NCBI GenBank assembly: GCA_014382015.1
Contig: JACNKN010000032.1
Span: 1 to 64,000 of the forward strand
Reading direction: 5' to 3'
Source: Fidelibacterota bacterium
Lineage (GTDB): Bacteria; Fidelibacterota; Marinisomatia; Marinisomatales; TCS55
Length of the DNA: 64,000 bases
Shown: one piece after another, positions 28,914 to 38,697 of the stretch
Numbering within the stretch: the first letter of the stretch is position 1
How the letters are laid out: each line of letters starts with the position of its first letter
Program-made: the position numbers and the translations under genes
The notes under the pieces: generated by a model
Told to the model about the DNA's origin: nothing
The model's database searches: none
What the model saw: only the letters and a program-made list of their open reading frames with translations

Positions 28914-30179
28914 TTACCATCCTTTTCCTTTATTCAGCCTTTCAGATACCCAACTGTAACAACTGCTTTCTGCTTTAATATATCCACGATTTTTCACAGT
29001 TGCATCCATCATAAACCATTGTGGCTTTCCAAATAAAACTTCATTCTCTTTCAACCAATCTTTGGAACGATTATAGCGCGAATATCCTTTTTCCTCTGCA
29101 TCATCAAACAGTTGATATGCTAATGTTGCCACTACGCGATCATCTACAGAAATTTCTCCGGTACGACATGCCTGGAATCCTTTATAATAAACATTTCCTT
29201 TAGCGCCAAAGGCCTCTCCTTCACCAGAAATAGTTACTGCTTTATCCGCCCAATCGAAAGCAGACTTATAATCCTGTTCTTCAATATATGCTTCTGCAAT
29301 TTTTATAGCCACCCGAAAATCACGGGGATCTAAACGGAACAATCGTTCGTATGTTTTGGCTGCGTCTGATAATCGATCTCCCTTATCATAAGCCTCAGCC
29401 AGTCTGCGATAACCCACTTTACTTGTTGGATCTGCCGCAACAACTTGTTTTAAAACTTTTGCTGCATCATCCGGGCGATCTGCCGTCAACAATTTATCTG
29501 CATAATCTAATCCATAAGAAATATTGTCTGGATTATTGTTAAATCGCTTTTTATAAACGTCTAATGGATCTCGTCCGCTTAATTCATACGCACGTGCTAT
29601 ATCACTTTGGGCACCCTCATTGGTGGGTTGGAGTTTGAGAATGGAATTTAATACAGCTATTTGGTCATCGAATCTTTCTTTATCGGCATATAGCTCCGCC
29701 AATTCAATTTTAATATCTACATCTTCAGGAGCCAAAAAAGTCAACCGGTCCAATTCGTCCATTCGAAGTTCTGCTTTTCCTTGTTTATCATAAGCATAAG
29801 CAAGACGTTTTCTTAAATCCACATTATCCGGAAGAAAAGTAAGTCCCTTTAACAGGACAATTTCAGAACTATCATATTTTCCCATATACTCATAGGCAAT
29901 TGCATAATAGAGGTACACCTCCTTGGGATCATCACGATCACAACCTAAATCAGTTAATTCATCATAAGCACGAACGGTGGCTGCCCAGTCACGATTTTTA
30001 TAAAATTCTGCCGCACTACTGAAAACCCGAGGACAACGCACTTTCCGAATAGAATCCAGCCGTGCTTGTTCCGCTGCATCCGCATCCGCATCAGACTGTT
30101 CCGGCGGGGCACACATGGTCATAAAAACGGATGCCACACCCAACATTAATAACTTTTGAATAAATTTTTTATGAATCAT
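28914..30179 (-). CDS. TPR lipoprotein
   Basis: A 421-residue lipoprotein using the ATG at 30179, which overlaps the stop of the upstream barrel gene as ATGA. The signal ends in FMTMC (Cys23). An acidic linker of alternating Asp and Ala is followed by seven or more tetratricopeptide repeats, for example AYEYMGKYDSSEIVLLKGL, YADKERFDDQIAVLNSIL and LAEAYDKGDRLSDAAKTYER. It probably scaffolds an outer-membrane or periplasmic complex together with its two upstream barrel and lipoprotein partners. No specific function is recognised. Confidence 0.75.
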   Translation of the reverse strand: MIHKKFIQKLLMLGVASVFMTMCAPPEQSDADADAAEQARLDSIRKVRCPRVFSSAAEFYKNRDWAATVRAYDELTDLGCDRDDPKEVYLYYAIAYEYMGKYDSSEIVLLKGLTFLPDNVDLRKRLAYAYDKQGKAELRMDELDRLTFLAPEDVDIKIELAELYADKERFDDQIAVLNSILKLQPTNEGAQSDIARAYELSGRDPLDVYKKRFNNNPDNISYGLDYADKLLTADRPDDAAKVLKQVVAADPTSKVGYRRLAEAYDKGDRLSDAAKTYERLFRLDPRDFRVAIKIAEAYIEEQDYKSAFDWADKAVTISGEGEAFGAKGNVYYKGFQACRTGEISVDDRVVATLAYQLFDDAEEKGYSRYNRSKDWLKENEVLFGKPQWFMMDATVKNRGYIKAESSCYSWVSERLNKGKGW

Positions 30180-31435
30180 TGTTTTGCTCTCCTTCTGAGA
30201 AACCAAATATCTCCCAGGCTAAGTCCTATAGTAAATTCTTGAATTGATTCTTTATAATCTTTCGTCATAAATCTAGAACCGGTTCGATAAGCTATATCTA
30301 ACTGATTTCCAGTGGCGGCGAATTTAAATCCAATCCCCACTGAAATTCCATTCTCATTTATTTTTCTTCCACTATTTTTTAAAACATAAGATTCCTTAAA
30401 TGTGCCCAATCGCATTGTGATTCGATCCTGCCAAGATCTTGCACCCATTTTTCCAAATTTAATTACGCCACCGCCAAGATGTGTTTTAGACCCAATTTGA
30501 TCTGTGTAAATACTGGAATAATTACCATTTGTCGCCTGATCATTCCATAGTTGGAATTCCCCAAAAATATTCAAATCATTTTTAAATCCAGCATTCAGTC
30601 CAATGCTAAAACTACTGGGAGCATAAATATTTGAAACATCGATGGTATCTACACCAATCGTTGCTGGATAATCGTCCGTATCAAAAGAATAATTATCATT
30701 CTTATCTTCAAATAAATCGAATTGATATTGAGTGCCGGAAATCGGTTCTCCCGTCATACTAATTCTCGCATAACCTGTTACCATAATATCTCGTTCATCA
30801 TAAAATTTTCCGGCAAAATTTAAACTAAAAGTTGAACCACTGTACGTTTTGATATTAAATAGGCGATAATGGACTGAATCTAATATTAATGTTTCTTCAT
30901 CCCTGGACGATCCGAATAATCTATCAAAAGACAAACCAAACCCCATCCGGTCGTTCATGGGCAAGGATATTCCAAATGATCCAGCTAATATTCCGCCGCC
31001 TGACCTAAATTCTTTGTTGAATATTATATCCCGTCCTTGAAAATTCATCCGAGTAGAATCTGTTTTAAAGTAGGCATTATGGTCATTGACTGGTTTAAGG
31101 GAAAGACCGATAGCAAATCGATTCTTGATTGGTATTACAAATTGGATTTTATCAAAACCATTGCCATAATTTCGATTGCCATTTTTGCCAATTCCTATGC
31201 TTCGATTCCCATAAGATCCACTGACATAAGAAAAATTCAATCCAGGCCATGTTGCGGGATTATCTAATGAAACACCGGGGTAAAACGAGGGTACAAGTCC
31301 AATGCTCCCTGCACCGGCCGAAGCGGTATGATGGGTACTTATTGACATACCCAAACCGTAAGCATTAAATACGGATTGAGCACCCAATAAACCTATAAAT
31401 AATATGGTAATGCTTAATTTATTACGGAAGTACAT
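30176..31435 (-). CDS. Outer membrane beta-barrel protein (FadL/PorV-like fold)
   Basis: A 419-residue exported protein with a signal peptide (about 1-19) and many amphipathic strands such as FAIGLSLKPVN, MGFGLSFDRLFG and TFSLNFAGKFYDERDIMVTG, ending in EFTIGLSLGDIWF. The N-terminal GLGMSISTHHTASAGAGSIG and LDNPATWPGL recall FadL/PorV-type barrels, in which a plugged N-terminus is followed by an N-P-A motif. It overlaps the DUF4270-like lipoprotein upstream and the TPR lipoprotein downstream, suggesting one assembly unit. Substrate unknown. Confidence 0.7.
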   Translation of the reverse strand: MYFRNKLSITILFIGLLGAQSVFNAYGLGMSISTHHTASAGAGSIGLVPSFYPGVSLDNPATWPGLNFSYVSGSYGNRSIGIGKNGNRNYGNGFDKIQFVIPIKNRFAIGLSLKPVNDHNAYFKTDSTRMNFQGRDIIFNKEFRSGGGILAGSFGISLPMNDRMGFGLSFDRLFGSSRDEETLILDSVHYRLFNIKTYSGSTFSLNFAGKFYDERDIMVTGYARISMTGEPISGTQYQFDLFEDKNDNYSFDTDDYPATIGVDTIDVSNIYAPSSFSIGLNAGFKNDLNIFGEFQLWNDQATNGNYSSIYTDQIGSKTHLGGGVIKFGKMGARSWQDRITMRLGTFKESYVLKNSGRKINENGISVGIGFKFAATGNQLDIAYRTGSRFMTKDYKESIQEFTIGLSLGDIWFLRRRAKQ

Positions 31436-32651
31436 AAATCACTCGCATAACTGGATAATAATCCTGATTATTTAACCCGTAAAATTGAACGGTAGTAAAA
31501 GGGTCATTATTAAAGCTGGATTGGAGTTTAAATCCAAAATTAGTGAATTTCTTTTGTCCTATTTCGGAGGCGACTTTTCGATGATTTATTTTCAGCACAT
31601 TATTCACAATATTAGTGGATGTAAAGAAGTTCAAATCCTCATCATAAGGATCATTCGTAAATGAAGTAAATTGATCATAAATCCCATCGCTGGTCATGGG
31701 ATGAGAAATCACTTTGAATGGTGCAATCGAATCTGTTTCAACACGATTGAATATTAATTCCGCTGATGAAACGATTGACTTAGACGGCAATGTCCAGCCG
31801 TCCATATCGACAAACACTATCGATTTAAGTCCTTTTGCCATGCTTACAGACAACATAGCAGTGTCCTCATTGGAAATTGGAGCCGGAGACATAATGGTTA
31901 TATCCGCTACGGAAAGGTATGAGCGAGATGTGGTATCCATTACAACCGTATCAGACAAAAATACTCGATAGAATACAGTCAACTCAGGTTTGGTTCCTGC
32001 CTGAATGTCTGTACTGTGAAAATTAAACGATTCCGCAGATTCATTTTCTAATTCTACAAGAAATGAGCGGTTAAAATCCAACACACTCGTATCCCTGAAT
32101 GCATTTACGATTGAGGAATCCAGCATGAAGTTTAAATAAACTTCAGTCTTATTGGTATCAATTGAATCAGTTTCCATTTGTGCTGTGCTGATTATATCCG
32201 ATGCAATCCCTTGATCAAAATTTAAGTAATTTGATTCTAAATCACTAAATACTGAATCGCCGCCATTTGGGAAATACCGAAGTTGGAATCCAACATTGTT
32301 AATAATAGAATCCTTTTCAAACCGCAATGATAATTTCAAGCTGTCCACAATGACTAAAGAATCATTATAAAAAGAAAATGGTGTATTTGCTGTAACACTG
32401 GAACTGTCAAATTTGATTAAATTATATTGGAAATCATACCCATCTTGTTTCCCAAAATATAAATATTCGGTCTTCCCCATTTCCGGTGGAGATTGGTAGG
32501 CAATGGCTTTAACAACAGGAAATGAAATTGTATCCAAAGAAATTGGGGTGTCATCCGCACTGACGGGTATGGCCGCTTCCTCACAGGCAGAAAGGACAAA
32601 CAGACCCATGAGACACAAACCAATGGTTGTGTTCAAAATATTATTTTTCAT
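31422..32651 (-). CDS. DUF4270-like lipoprotein
   Basis: A 409-residue lipoprotein (lipobox LSAC, Cys23) made largely of beta-strands. The block TEYLYFGKQDGYDFQYNLIKFD and the later repeated serine/valine-rich strands resemble DUF4270/DNRLRE-type extracellular beta-sandwiches. In Bacteroidetes a DUF4270 lipoprotein gene commonly follows the short GT5-like glycogen synthase gene (from memory), and the same order is present here with a 33-nt gap. The match is by pattern only; function unknown. Confidence 0.55.
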   Translation of the reverse strand: MKNNILNTTIGLCLMGLFVLSACEEAAIPVSADDTPISLDTISFPVVKAIAYQSPPEMGKTEYLYFGKQDGYDFQYNLIKFDSSSVTANTPFSFYNDSLVIVDSLKLSLRFEKDSIINNVGFQLRYFPNGGDSVFSDLESNYLNFDQGIASDIISTAQMETDSIDTNKTEVYLNFMLDSSIVNAFRDTSVLDFNRSFLVELENESAESFNFHSTDIQAGTKPELTVFYRVFLSDTVVMDTTSRSYLSVADITIMSPAPISNEDTAMLSVSMAKGLKSIVFVDMDGWTLPSKSIVSSAELIFNRVETDSIAPFKVISHPMTSDGIYDQFTSFTNDPYDEDLNFFTSTNIVNNVLKINHRKVASEIGQKKFTNFGFKLQSSFNNDPFTTVQFYGLNNQDYYPVMRVIYVLP

Positions 32652-32684
32652 GAATGGTTATTTAGGAAGTACTGCTACGATAAA

Positions 32685-33512
32685 TCAAGAAAAATGTTTC
32701 ATCAATTCTTCATTCAGTGCATCCGCAGTGGCTTTGAAATTCGGCGATTCCTCATCGTCGATAGATATAGAGACCAATTTCTTTTTATTTGCTTGAATGC
32801 CGGGTAATTCCAAAAGTTTAGATGTCACATCATTCGTTGGAGAATTTACCGCCACAATCAAGTCGGCAAAGGGGGCTGCTGCTTCATAGCAATTCACCGT
32901 ATCGCCCTTAATCGTTTTAGGTAGTGTCACACCCACTTTATCATATGAACTTCGTGAAAAATGACAATATTCATCTACAGAATGGACGGTTAGAACCGTT
33001 TTAATTTTCCCGTAGAAATCTTTAGAATCATAAATCTGTTGATAAATGAGAGGTACAAACGAACTTTGCCATCCATTACAGATCAGAACGTCTGGTTTCC
33101 AAAATAAATGAGGTAAAGTTGCAATAGCTGCCTTTGAAAAATAGGCGTATCGTGCCTCATTATCAGATAGGATGCGACCATTTTTTGCTTTGTAAAGCAA
33201 ATTAGTTAATGATTTATAGAACTCAACATTCTCCAAAAAGTATACTTGAACTCTCGTCTTTGGAATAAATGCACTTTTCGCTGACGTAATTACTTCTTCA
33301 CCATCGAATTCAAATGGAATTTCTCGAAGCCGAATCACCTCCCTTAATATATATTTTCTTTCACTGACAAATCCGTATTTTGGAATCATCGTTCGAACAT
33401 CATGTCCTTTTGTTTGAAGGGATAAGGGAATAAAAACGGAATAATCTCCCAAATGAGATGTACTCGCAAAGGGGGATATTTCAGTGGTGAGATAAAAAAG
33501 TTTTAAAGACAT
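32685..33512 (-). CDS. Truncated GT5-type (glycogen/starch synthase-like) protein
   Basis: A 275-residue protein corresponding only to the N-terminal Rossmann domain of glycogen synthases (MSLKLFYLTTEISPFAS, MIPKYGFVSERKYILREVIR, WKPDVLICNGWQSSFVPLIY). The C-terminal donor-binding domain is absent. The ADP-glucose-binding KxGGLGD motif is replaced by STSHLGD (17-23). This matches the roughly 270-residue proteins of Bacteroidetes annotated as glycogen/starch synthase, which also lack these features. Catalysis is doubtful; a regulatory or sugar-sensing role is possible (inference). Confidence 0.75.
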   Translation of the reverse strand: MSLKLFYLTTEISPFASTSHLGDYSVFIPLSLQTKGHDVRTMIPKYGFVSERKYILREVIRLREIPFEFDGEEVITSAKSAFIPKTRVQVYFLENVEFYKSLTNLLYKAKNGRILSDNEARYAYFSKAAIATLPHLFWKPDVLICNGWQSSFVPLIYQQIYDSKDFYGKIKTVLTVHSVDEYCHFSRSSYDKVGVTLPKTIKGDTVNCYEAAAPFADLIVAVNSPTNDVTSKLLELPGIQANKKKLVSISIDDEESPNFKATADALNEELMKHFS

Positions 33513-33525
33513 ATTCTCTCTATTT

Positions 33526-34347
33526 CTATTGGATATTTAGTTGCTTTAAGGATTCCCGACCTTTATCATAAAACTCGGAACCGGGAAAATAATCAATTAA
33601 TCTTTGATATTCTTCTCGTGCTTTATCAATATTTCCCATACTGCGGTGGCAATGCCCAAGCTTTAATTGCGCATCGTCATCTTTATCCGTTCCCGGGAAC
33701 ATAAATACTTTTTCAAATTCAATAATCGCACGTTTATAATTTTTCATTGTATAATAACATTCGCCAAGCCAGTATTGGCTGTTATCTGCCAATACATTAG
33801 ATGGATCACTCATCACCAAACCAGCAAAACCAGTGACTGCTTTTTCTAAATCTCCGTTTTGATATGCAGAAAGTGCATCGATATAGGTTTTCTTATATTC
33901 AGCAGGACTGATTTTCGAACTCACCCTATCGCTTACTTTGTTATTTCGCAAATTATACATTTCAGTAAAACTGTTGGTCAGGGTTACAATTTTATTTTCA
34001 ACCATAACTAACTGCGCTAATATTTCAAAATTGACACTATCGATATAGGCTGCTTTATCCTCCATTAATCGCATTTTATTTTGTATCGTGTTGATACGAT
34101 TAATTAATAATATTGCGACAGAATCCGTTTGTTCTTTGGCTTTCAAATTTGCTTTAAGTGCGTTTTGTAATTCAGGCAGCAGGAGTCGAATTTGTGTATC
34201 TAAAGAATCTACCCTTACATTTCCTCTGTCAATTTTTGCATTAAGCCGTTTTAATTCTCTCTTCGTCGCTGTATCCTGACCATATATAGTGGTGCAGGAA
34301 ATTAGTACAATTAGGGTAACGATAGATTTGAGAAGTCGATTCATCAT
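33526..34347 (-). CDS. CpoB/YbgF-like periplasmic coiled-coil TPR protein
   Basis: A 273-residue exported protein. I use the ATG at 34347, which has GAGG nine bases upstream and gives a compact signal peptide (MMNRLLKSIVTLIVLISC). Residues 25-120 are coiled coil, and the C-terminal third has TPRs of the CpoB/YbgF type: YIDALSAYQNGDLEKAVTGF, SQYWLGECYYTMKNYKRAII and KLGHCHRSMGNIDKAREEYQ. In Proteobacteria CpoB links PBP1B activity with Tol-Pal during division. No tol or pal genes are nearby; here it follows rodA, which fits a cell-wall role. Confidence 0.8.
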   Translation of the reverse strand: MMNRLLKSIVTLIVLISCTTIYGQDTATKRELKRLNAKIDRGNVRVDSLDTQIRLLLPELQNALKANLKAKEQTDSVAILLINRINTIQNKMRLMEDKAAYIDSVNFEILAQLVMVENKIVTLTNSFTEMYNLRNNKVSDRVSSKISPAEYKKTYIDALSAYQNGDLEKAVTGFAGLVMSDPSNVLADNSQYWLGECYYTMKNYKRAIIEFEKVFMFPGTDKDDDAQLKLGHCHRSMGNIDKAREEYQRLIDYFPGSEFYDKGRESLKQLNIQ

Positions 34348-34435
34348 GAATATTAGCCTCGGATTAAACATTCAAATTTCAGTTTAGAATTTACCGCCGA
34401 TAATGCCAAACCGGCATTATCTTTTTCAAGTAGGT

Positions 34436-35662
34436 TCAGTCTAATTTTTCCCGACCAAAATTTAGGACTAAGCCGATCATCATAAAGCAGGATAATAAAA
34501 ATGATCCTCCATAAGAAACGAATGGGAGCGGTAAACCCTTTACCGGGATCATACCAGCAGTCATGGCGCAATTCACGAAAACATGACTCAAAAAAATAGT
34601 TGAAATGCCAACTAACACCAAAGATGAGAACCGATCTGTGGAATTCAAAGCCAATCGGATTATTTTGATAATGAGCCATGAAAATAGCACAAGCATGATG
34701 ATCAAAGTCAAAAACCCGAATTCCTCTCCGATCACACTCACGATAAAATCTGATTCCTGAACTGGTAGAAATTTTAAATGAGTCTGAGTACCCTGTCCCC
34801 AACCTTTACCCAAAAAACCACCAGAACCTAAAGCTGTTTTACTTTGAATAATTTGATATCCTGCACCAAGTGGATCCAGTTCAGGATTAACGAGAGTTAA
34901 GATACGGTTTTGCTGATATGGGCGAAGAGAATTCCACAATAATGGAAAAATTAACCCTAAAAATATATTTCCGAAATATAACCCGACTGCATGCCATAAT
35001 CTTAATCGAGCCAAAAAGATTACACCTGCCATGATAGCTGCCCAAATAGAAAATACGATTACATTAAATGCCGTAAGAATACTGAATAATGGTGCCATGA
35101 TTAGAAATAAATGGATGGGGCGTGCACCAACCCAAAACAGCATGGTAAAAACAGGAATCATCATCACGAATGCCGTTCCTAAATCGGGCTGACTAAGAAC
35201 GATCACTGTTGGAATTAAGGCAATAATAAATGGAATAATATTTGATCCAAAGTTTTTCATTTTAAGATTATGGTCGGATAAATATCGAGCAAGTGCAATC
35301 ACAATAACCCATTTGGCGATTTCTGAAGGCTGCAGTCCAAAAGGGAGGCCTAAATTTATCCAACGATATGTACCGGCTATTTTTTCACCAAAAAACGGAA
35401 GTGTGACTGCAATAACAATAATCCCATATACCATAAAAATATATTTATGAATTACCCGTCGAGAAGCCATGAGCATAATAAACATTAAGATCAATGCGGG
35501 GACTAAGAAAATAAGCTGCTTGGACAAAGCATTGGGTGGTGGCTGTCCTTGTGTGGCAGTAATACTGAATAATGTTGATAATCCAAGAAGCAACAACCCC
35601 CCAACAGAGAGAAGTACGCTATAGGGAGATTCAATTATTTTTTTTCTAAAATCAAGTAACAT
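34436..35662 (-). CDS. rodA: Rod shape-determining peptidoglycan polymerase RodA
   Basis: RodA is the SEDS-family glycosyltransferase that polymerises glycan strands in the elongasome with PBP2. The 408-residue protein has about ten membrane helices. Family blocks include FFGEKIAGTYRWINLGLP-like GTYRWINLG, QPSEIAKWVIVIALARYL, LSQPDLGTAFVM and ALGSGGFLGKGWGQG. The late block IPVKGLPLPFVSYGGS is a hallmark of SEDS proteins. Its ATG overlaps the mrdA stop by one base. Confidence 0.97.
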   Translation of the reverse strand: MLLDFRKKIIESPYSVLLSVGGLLLLGLSTLFSITATQGQPPPNALSKQLIFLVPALILMFIMLMASRRVIHKYIFMVYGIIVIAVTLPFFGEKIAGTYRWINLGLPFGLQPSEIAKWVIVIALARYLSDHNLKMKNFGSNIIPFIIALIPTVIVLSQPDLGTAFVMMIPVFTMLFWVGARPIHLFLIMAPLFSILTAFNVIVFSIWAAIMAGVIFLARLRLWHAVGLYFGNIFLGLIFPLLWNSLRPYQQNRILTLVNPELDPLGAGYQIIQSKTALGSGGFLGKGWGQGTQTHLKFLPVQESDFIVSVIGEEFGFLTLIIMLVLFSWLIIKIIRLALNSTDRFSSLVLVGISTIFLSHVFVNCAMTAGMIPVKGLPLPFVSYGGSFLLSCFMMIGLVLNFGREKLD

Positions 35663-37428
35663 TAATTTTTAGCTAACTTAGAATTATTCGAACCGAAATA
35701 ATGTTTAAAAACATTACGGGCGATTGGTGTTGCCACTTCCCCGCCATGCCCGCCATTTTCAACCATTATAACAAGTGATATCATTTCACCGTCTTTCTCA
35801 CCATAGGCAATATACCATGCGTGAGGCTCACCGTGGGGGTTTTCTGCTGTTCCTGTTTTACCCCAAATTTTTAAACCGGGGATTTTTGGATTTGACCGTC
35901 GCCCTGTTCCCTTTGGCGCAGTCACAACTTTTCCCATATAGTCCTGCATTAATTTCCAAGACCGATCATTGATGAATATTTCTGGGATTACATTACTATT
36001 TTTCTCAACAATATGAAGTGTTCGCGTTTTACCTTTCGTTGCTAAAATGTTAATGTATCGGGCCATTTGGAGTGGCGTAACTAAAATTTCTCCCTGACCA
36101 ATCGCCATATTTAGTAATGCCCCTTGTGCCCATCCCCATCTGCCATGCAGTTTATTCATGAATTGTCTGGTAGGCATTCGCCCTTTCATTTCTGATGGAA
36201 TATCGATATTTGTTTCCAGACCAAACCCAAATTGTTTTGCTACGACCGCTAATTCATCCAATTTTATTTTCTGGATAGCTTGATAAAAATAGACGTCACA
36301 TGATTGAACGATTGCTTTTTCCAGATTTACTTTACCATGACCATTTTCGCTCCAGCAGCCAAACGTACGGTCATAAAAATCATAAGATCCGGTGCAGAAG
36401 ATTTCTATTTGGGGCGTGATTATTTTTTTTTCTAACAATGCAATGGCTACCACCATTTTAAAAATGGACCCCGGCGGATAGGTCCCATTTGCTACGCGAT
36501 CTAATAGAGGTCTGTTGGTATCCGCAATGACGGACTGCCAAACTGCATTGGAAATTATTCCGGTGAATAAGTCTGGTGTATAATCAGGTGCACTGACGTA
36601 AGCTAAAATTCCACCTGTTTTCGGACGAGATACAATTGCCACTCCACACCTACCACTCAATTCATTCTCAAGTAATTGCTGTAGAGATACATCCAATGTG
36701 GTTGTGATATCGTTTCCAGGGTTGGGTAGTATATTTTCTTCGCCCCCAATTTGTCCCGCTTCCCTACCGAAAGCATCCACCTGATAATATGCGACTCCTT
36801 TTTCCCCTCGAAGGATTGACTCGTATTTTTTTTCTATGCCTGACCACCCGATTAAATCACCATATTCATATCCATCTTTATTTGTTGATTTTTCCATGGG
36901 CAATTTGTCTATTTCTTTCACATACCCCAGTATATGTGAAGCATTAATTTTTTGGTTATAAATCCGTTCTGGATATTGCTTATATATGATGCCGCTTAGC
37001 TCATTTTTTTCTTCTTCTAAACGACTCAATTGATTGATAGTCAAATCTTTGGCAAGACGTGTTGGAATAAATCGATTTCGATAATAATTTTTATAATTCT
37101 TTTCGAGAATCCCTATATCAATCCCTGTTGATTGACTGATGACGTCATAATTATGCTGTTTATCTATTATTTCAGCTCCAATTCCATACAGTATATATGT
37201 GGGGTAATTATCAACAATAATTTCTCCATATCGATCAAGGATTAATCCACGTGGTGCTGGAATAGACATGGCGCGAATCCGATTACTTTCTGCCCGCTGA
37301 CTGTATAGGTTAAAATCGATAATCTGTAATTTAAAAAATCGATATGCAAGCACAACGTGCATAAGCACCACAATACTTATCAAAACCCAATAGGTTGATT
37401 TTGAAACTGAATTAGGTGATTTCAGCAC
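35662..37428 (-). CDS. mrdA: Penicillin-binding protein 2
   Basis: PBP2 is the class B transpeptidase of cell elongation. The 588-residue protein has one N-terminal membrane helix (about 11-31), a dimerisation domain with IPAPRGLILDRYG, and a transpeptidase domain with SxxK in PPGSIFKMV, an SxD/SxN-type motif in IVQSCDVYFYQ and KTG in IWGKTGTAENP. It starts at a GTG, overlaps mreD by 17 nt and rodA by one base. All catalytic motifs are intact. Confidence 0.96.
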   Translation of the reverse strand: MLKSPNSVSKSTYWVLISIVVLMHVVLAYRFFKLQIIDFNLYSQRAESNRIRAMSIPAPRGLILDRYGEIIVDNYPTYILYGIGAEIIDKQHNYDVISQSTGIDIGILEKNYKNYYRNRFIPTRLAKDLTINQLSRLEEEKNELSGIIYKQYPERIYNQKINASHILGYVKEIDKLPMEKSTNKDGYEYGDLIGWSGIEKKYESILRGEKGVAYYQVDAFGREAGQIGGEENILPNPGNDITTTLDVSLQQLLENELSGRCGVAIVSRPKTGGILAYVSAPDYTPDLFTGIISNAVWQSVIADTNRPLLDRVANGTYPPGSIFKMVVAIALLEKKIITPQIEIFCTGSYDFYDRTFGCWSENGHGKVNLEKAIVQSCDVYFYQAIQKIKLDELAVVAKQFGFGLETNIDIPSEMKGRMPTRQFMNKLHGRWGWAQGALLNMAIGQGEILVTPLQMARYINILATKGKTRTLHIVEKNSNVIPEIFINDRSWKLMQDYMGKVVTAPKGTGRRSNPKIPGLKIWGKTGTAENPHGEPHAWYIAYGEKDGEMISLVIMVENGGHGGEVATPIARNVFKHYFGSNNSKLAKN

Positions 37429-37903
37429 GGGAGGCTTCCTTGACTGGATAAAAGAATTGGGTAATGAAAAAGAACATCATTGTGTATGAGAAAGACATAA
37501 ACCATAACTTCCAAAATGTGATTGGGTCGGATACAAATACAGTTTGAAATCGGAAATATGAAATTAAAAGAAAGTGAAAAGCAATGATGGAAATCCATGT
37601 GCCATGGAATACATAAGGTAAAAGACGTTCATACTTCCCATGCAAGATTCCTGTTAAATAAGCCGTAATCGATAACGTGAGTGGAGACAACCCAAATAAT
37701 GAACCTACTCCGGATAAATCGGACAATAATCCTAAGGAAAATCCCACAATCACTCCGGGGGTTTTTCCAAAAACCAAACTAATATAAAAAATGTAAACCA
37801 CCATGAAATCTGGACGAATCATTTTTAAAGAGAGAAAATCAACCAGGAAAAATTGAGCCAAAAATACAGCTACGGCCGATATCATAATGTTAATCAACTT
37901 CAT
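37412..37903 (-). CDS. mreD: Rod shape-determining protein MreD
   Basis: A 163-residue protein with about five membrane helices, including LMKLINIMISAVAVFLAQFF and FLVDFLSLKMIRPDFMVVYI; the PD motif after the first helices is typical of MreD. I prefer the ATG at 37903, giving a 14-nt overlap with mreC; a longer start at 37930 would overlap it by 41 nt. MreD is an inner-membrane elongasome component of uncertain biochemical role. It lies between mreC and mrdA as usual. Confidence 0.93.
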   Translation of the reverse strand: MKLINIMISAVAVFLAQFFLVDFLSLKMIRPDFMVVYIFYISLVFGKTPGVIVGFSLGLLSDLSGVGSLFGLSPLTLSITAYLTGILHGKYERLLPYVFHGTWISIIAFHFLLISYFRFQTVFVSDPITFWKLWFMSFSYTMMFFFITQFFYPVKEASRAEIT

Positions 37904-38690
37904 CAATTTCCTCAATGACAATAAATACATTTAACAATGCACCTAAATTGGGTCTAATTCTCACTTTTGCAACGGTTTGAAAACTCCCTCTTTCGTCCAC
38001 CACTTCAATCACTTCACCAACGGGTAGATTCTCCGGATAAATTTGACTAAACCCTGATGTCACCACTTTATCACCTACAGATATGGTTGAATTCTTCTGT
38101 AATTCGCGAACTTCGCAATAATCTTGGGCAATATACTGAAGGATTCCTGCATTCCCTGACGGCATAATCCTGACAGAAAGTCTGTAGTTTCCATCCTTGA
38201 TAATTTGAACAGTGGCTGATTTTTCACCGACAACGACTGTTTTCCCAATCACTCCCTCCGGGACTAAAACGGGTTGATTAACCATTACGCCATGATCAGA
38301 TCCAATATCTAGGGTGATTGAGGTTAGATTTGATGATGCGCCCATATTGATTACCCGTGCGGCTAATAATTTCAACTTACTTTCTCGCTTGAAACCAAGT
38401 AAATCCCGCAGTTCATTATTTTCTCCCTGGGCGATTAACATGGCTTCCATTTCCAAAGTTAACTGGATATTTTTATCACGGAGAAGCTGGGTTTCACCCT
38501 GAAGTTGAGTCATACTCTTTACCCAGGCAAATGGGGAGGAAATAAATGAAAAATAATCGCTGAATTTTCCCCGAACGATTAAAACATCTGGTGTATCATT
38601 TTTCAACAACAACGAAAAGGATAGCGTTACAGCTATCAGAAAAATTAAATGGTCTTTATATTTTAAAAGGGCTAAGTATAGATTCCGCAT
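37890..38690 (-). CDS. mreC: Rod shape-determining protein MreC
   Basis: MreC connects cytoplasmic MreB to periplasmic PBP2. The 266-residue protein has an N-terminal membrane helix (about 14-29), a coiled coil (about 58-95, LQGETQLLRDKNIQLTLEM) and the double beta-barrel domain with VINMGASSNLTSITLDIGSD, GVIGKTVVVGEKSATVQII and KVVTSGFSQIYPENLPVGEV, all family blocks. It lies 7 nt after mreB. Confidence 0.95.
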   Translation of the reverse strand: MRNLYLALLKYKDHLIFLIAVTLSFSLLLKNDTPDVLIVRGKFSDYFSFISSPFAWVKSMTQLQGETQLLRDKNIQLTLEMEAMLIAQGENNELRDLLGFKRESKLKLLAARVINMGASSNLTSITLDIGSDHGVMVNQPVLVPEGVIGKTVVVGEKSATVQIIKDGNYRLSVRIMPSGNAGILQYIAQDYCEVRELQKNSTISVGDKVVTSGFSQIYPENLPVGEVIEVVDERGSFQTVAKVRIRPNLGALLNVFIVIEEIDEVD

Positions 38691-38697
38691 TCAAATG

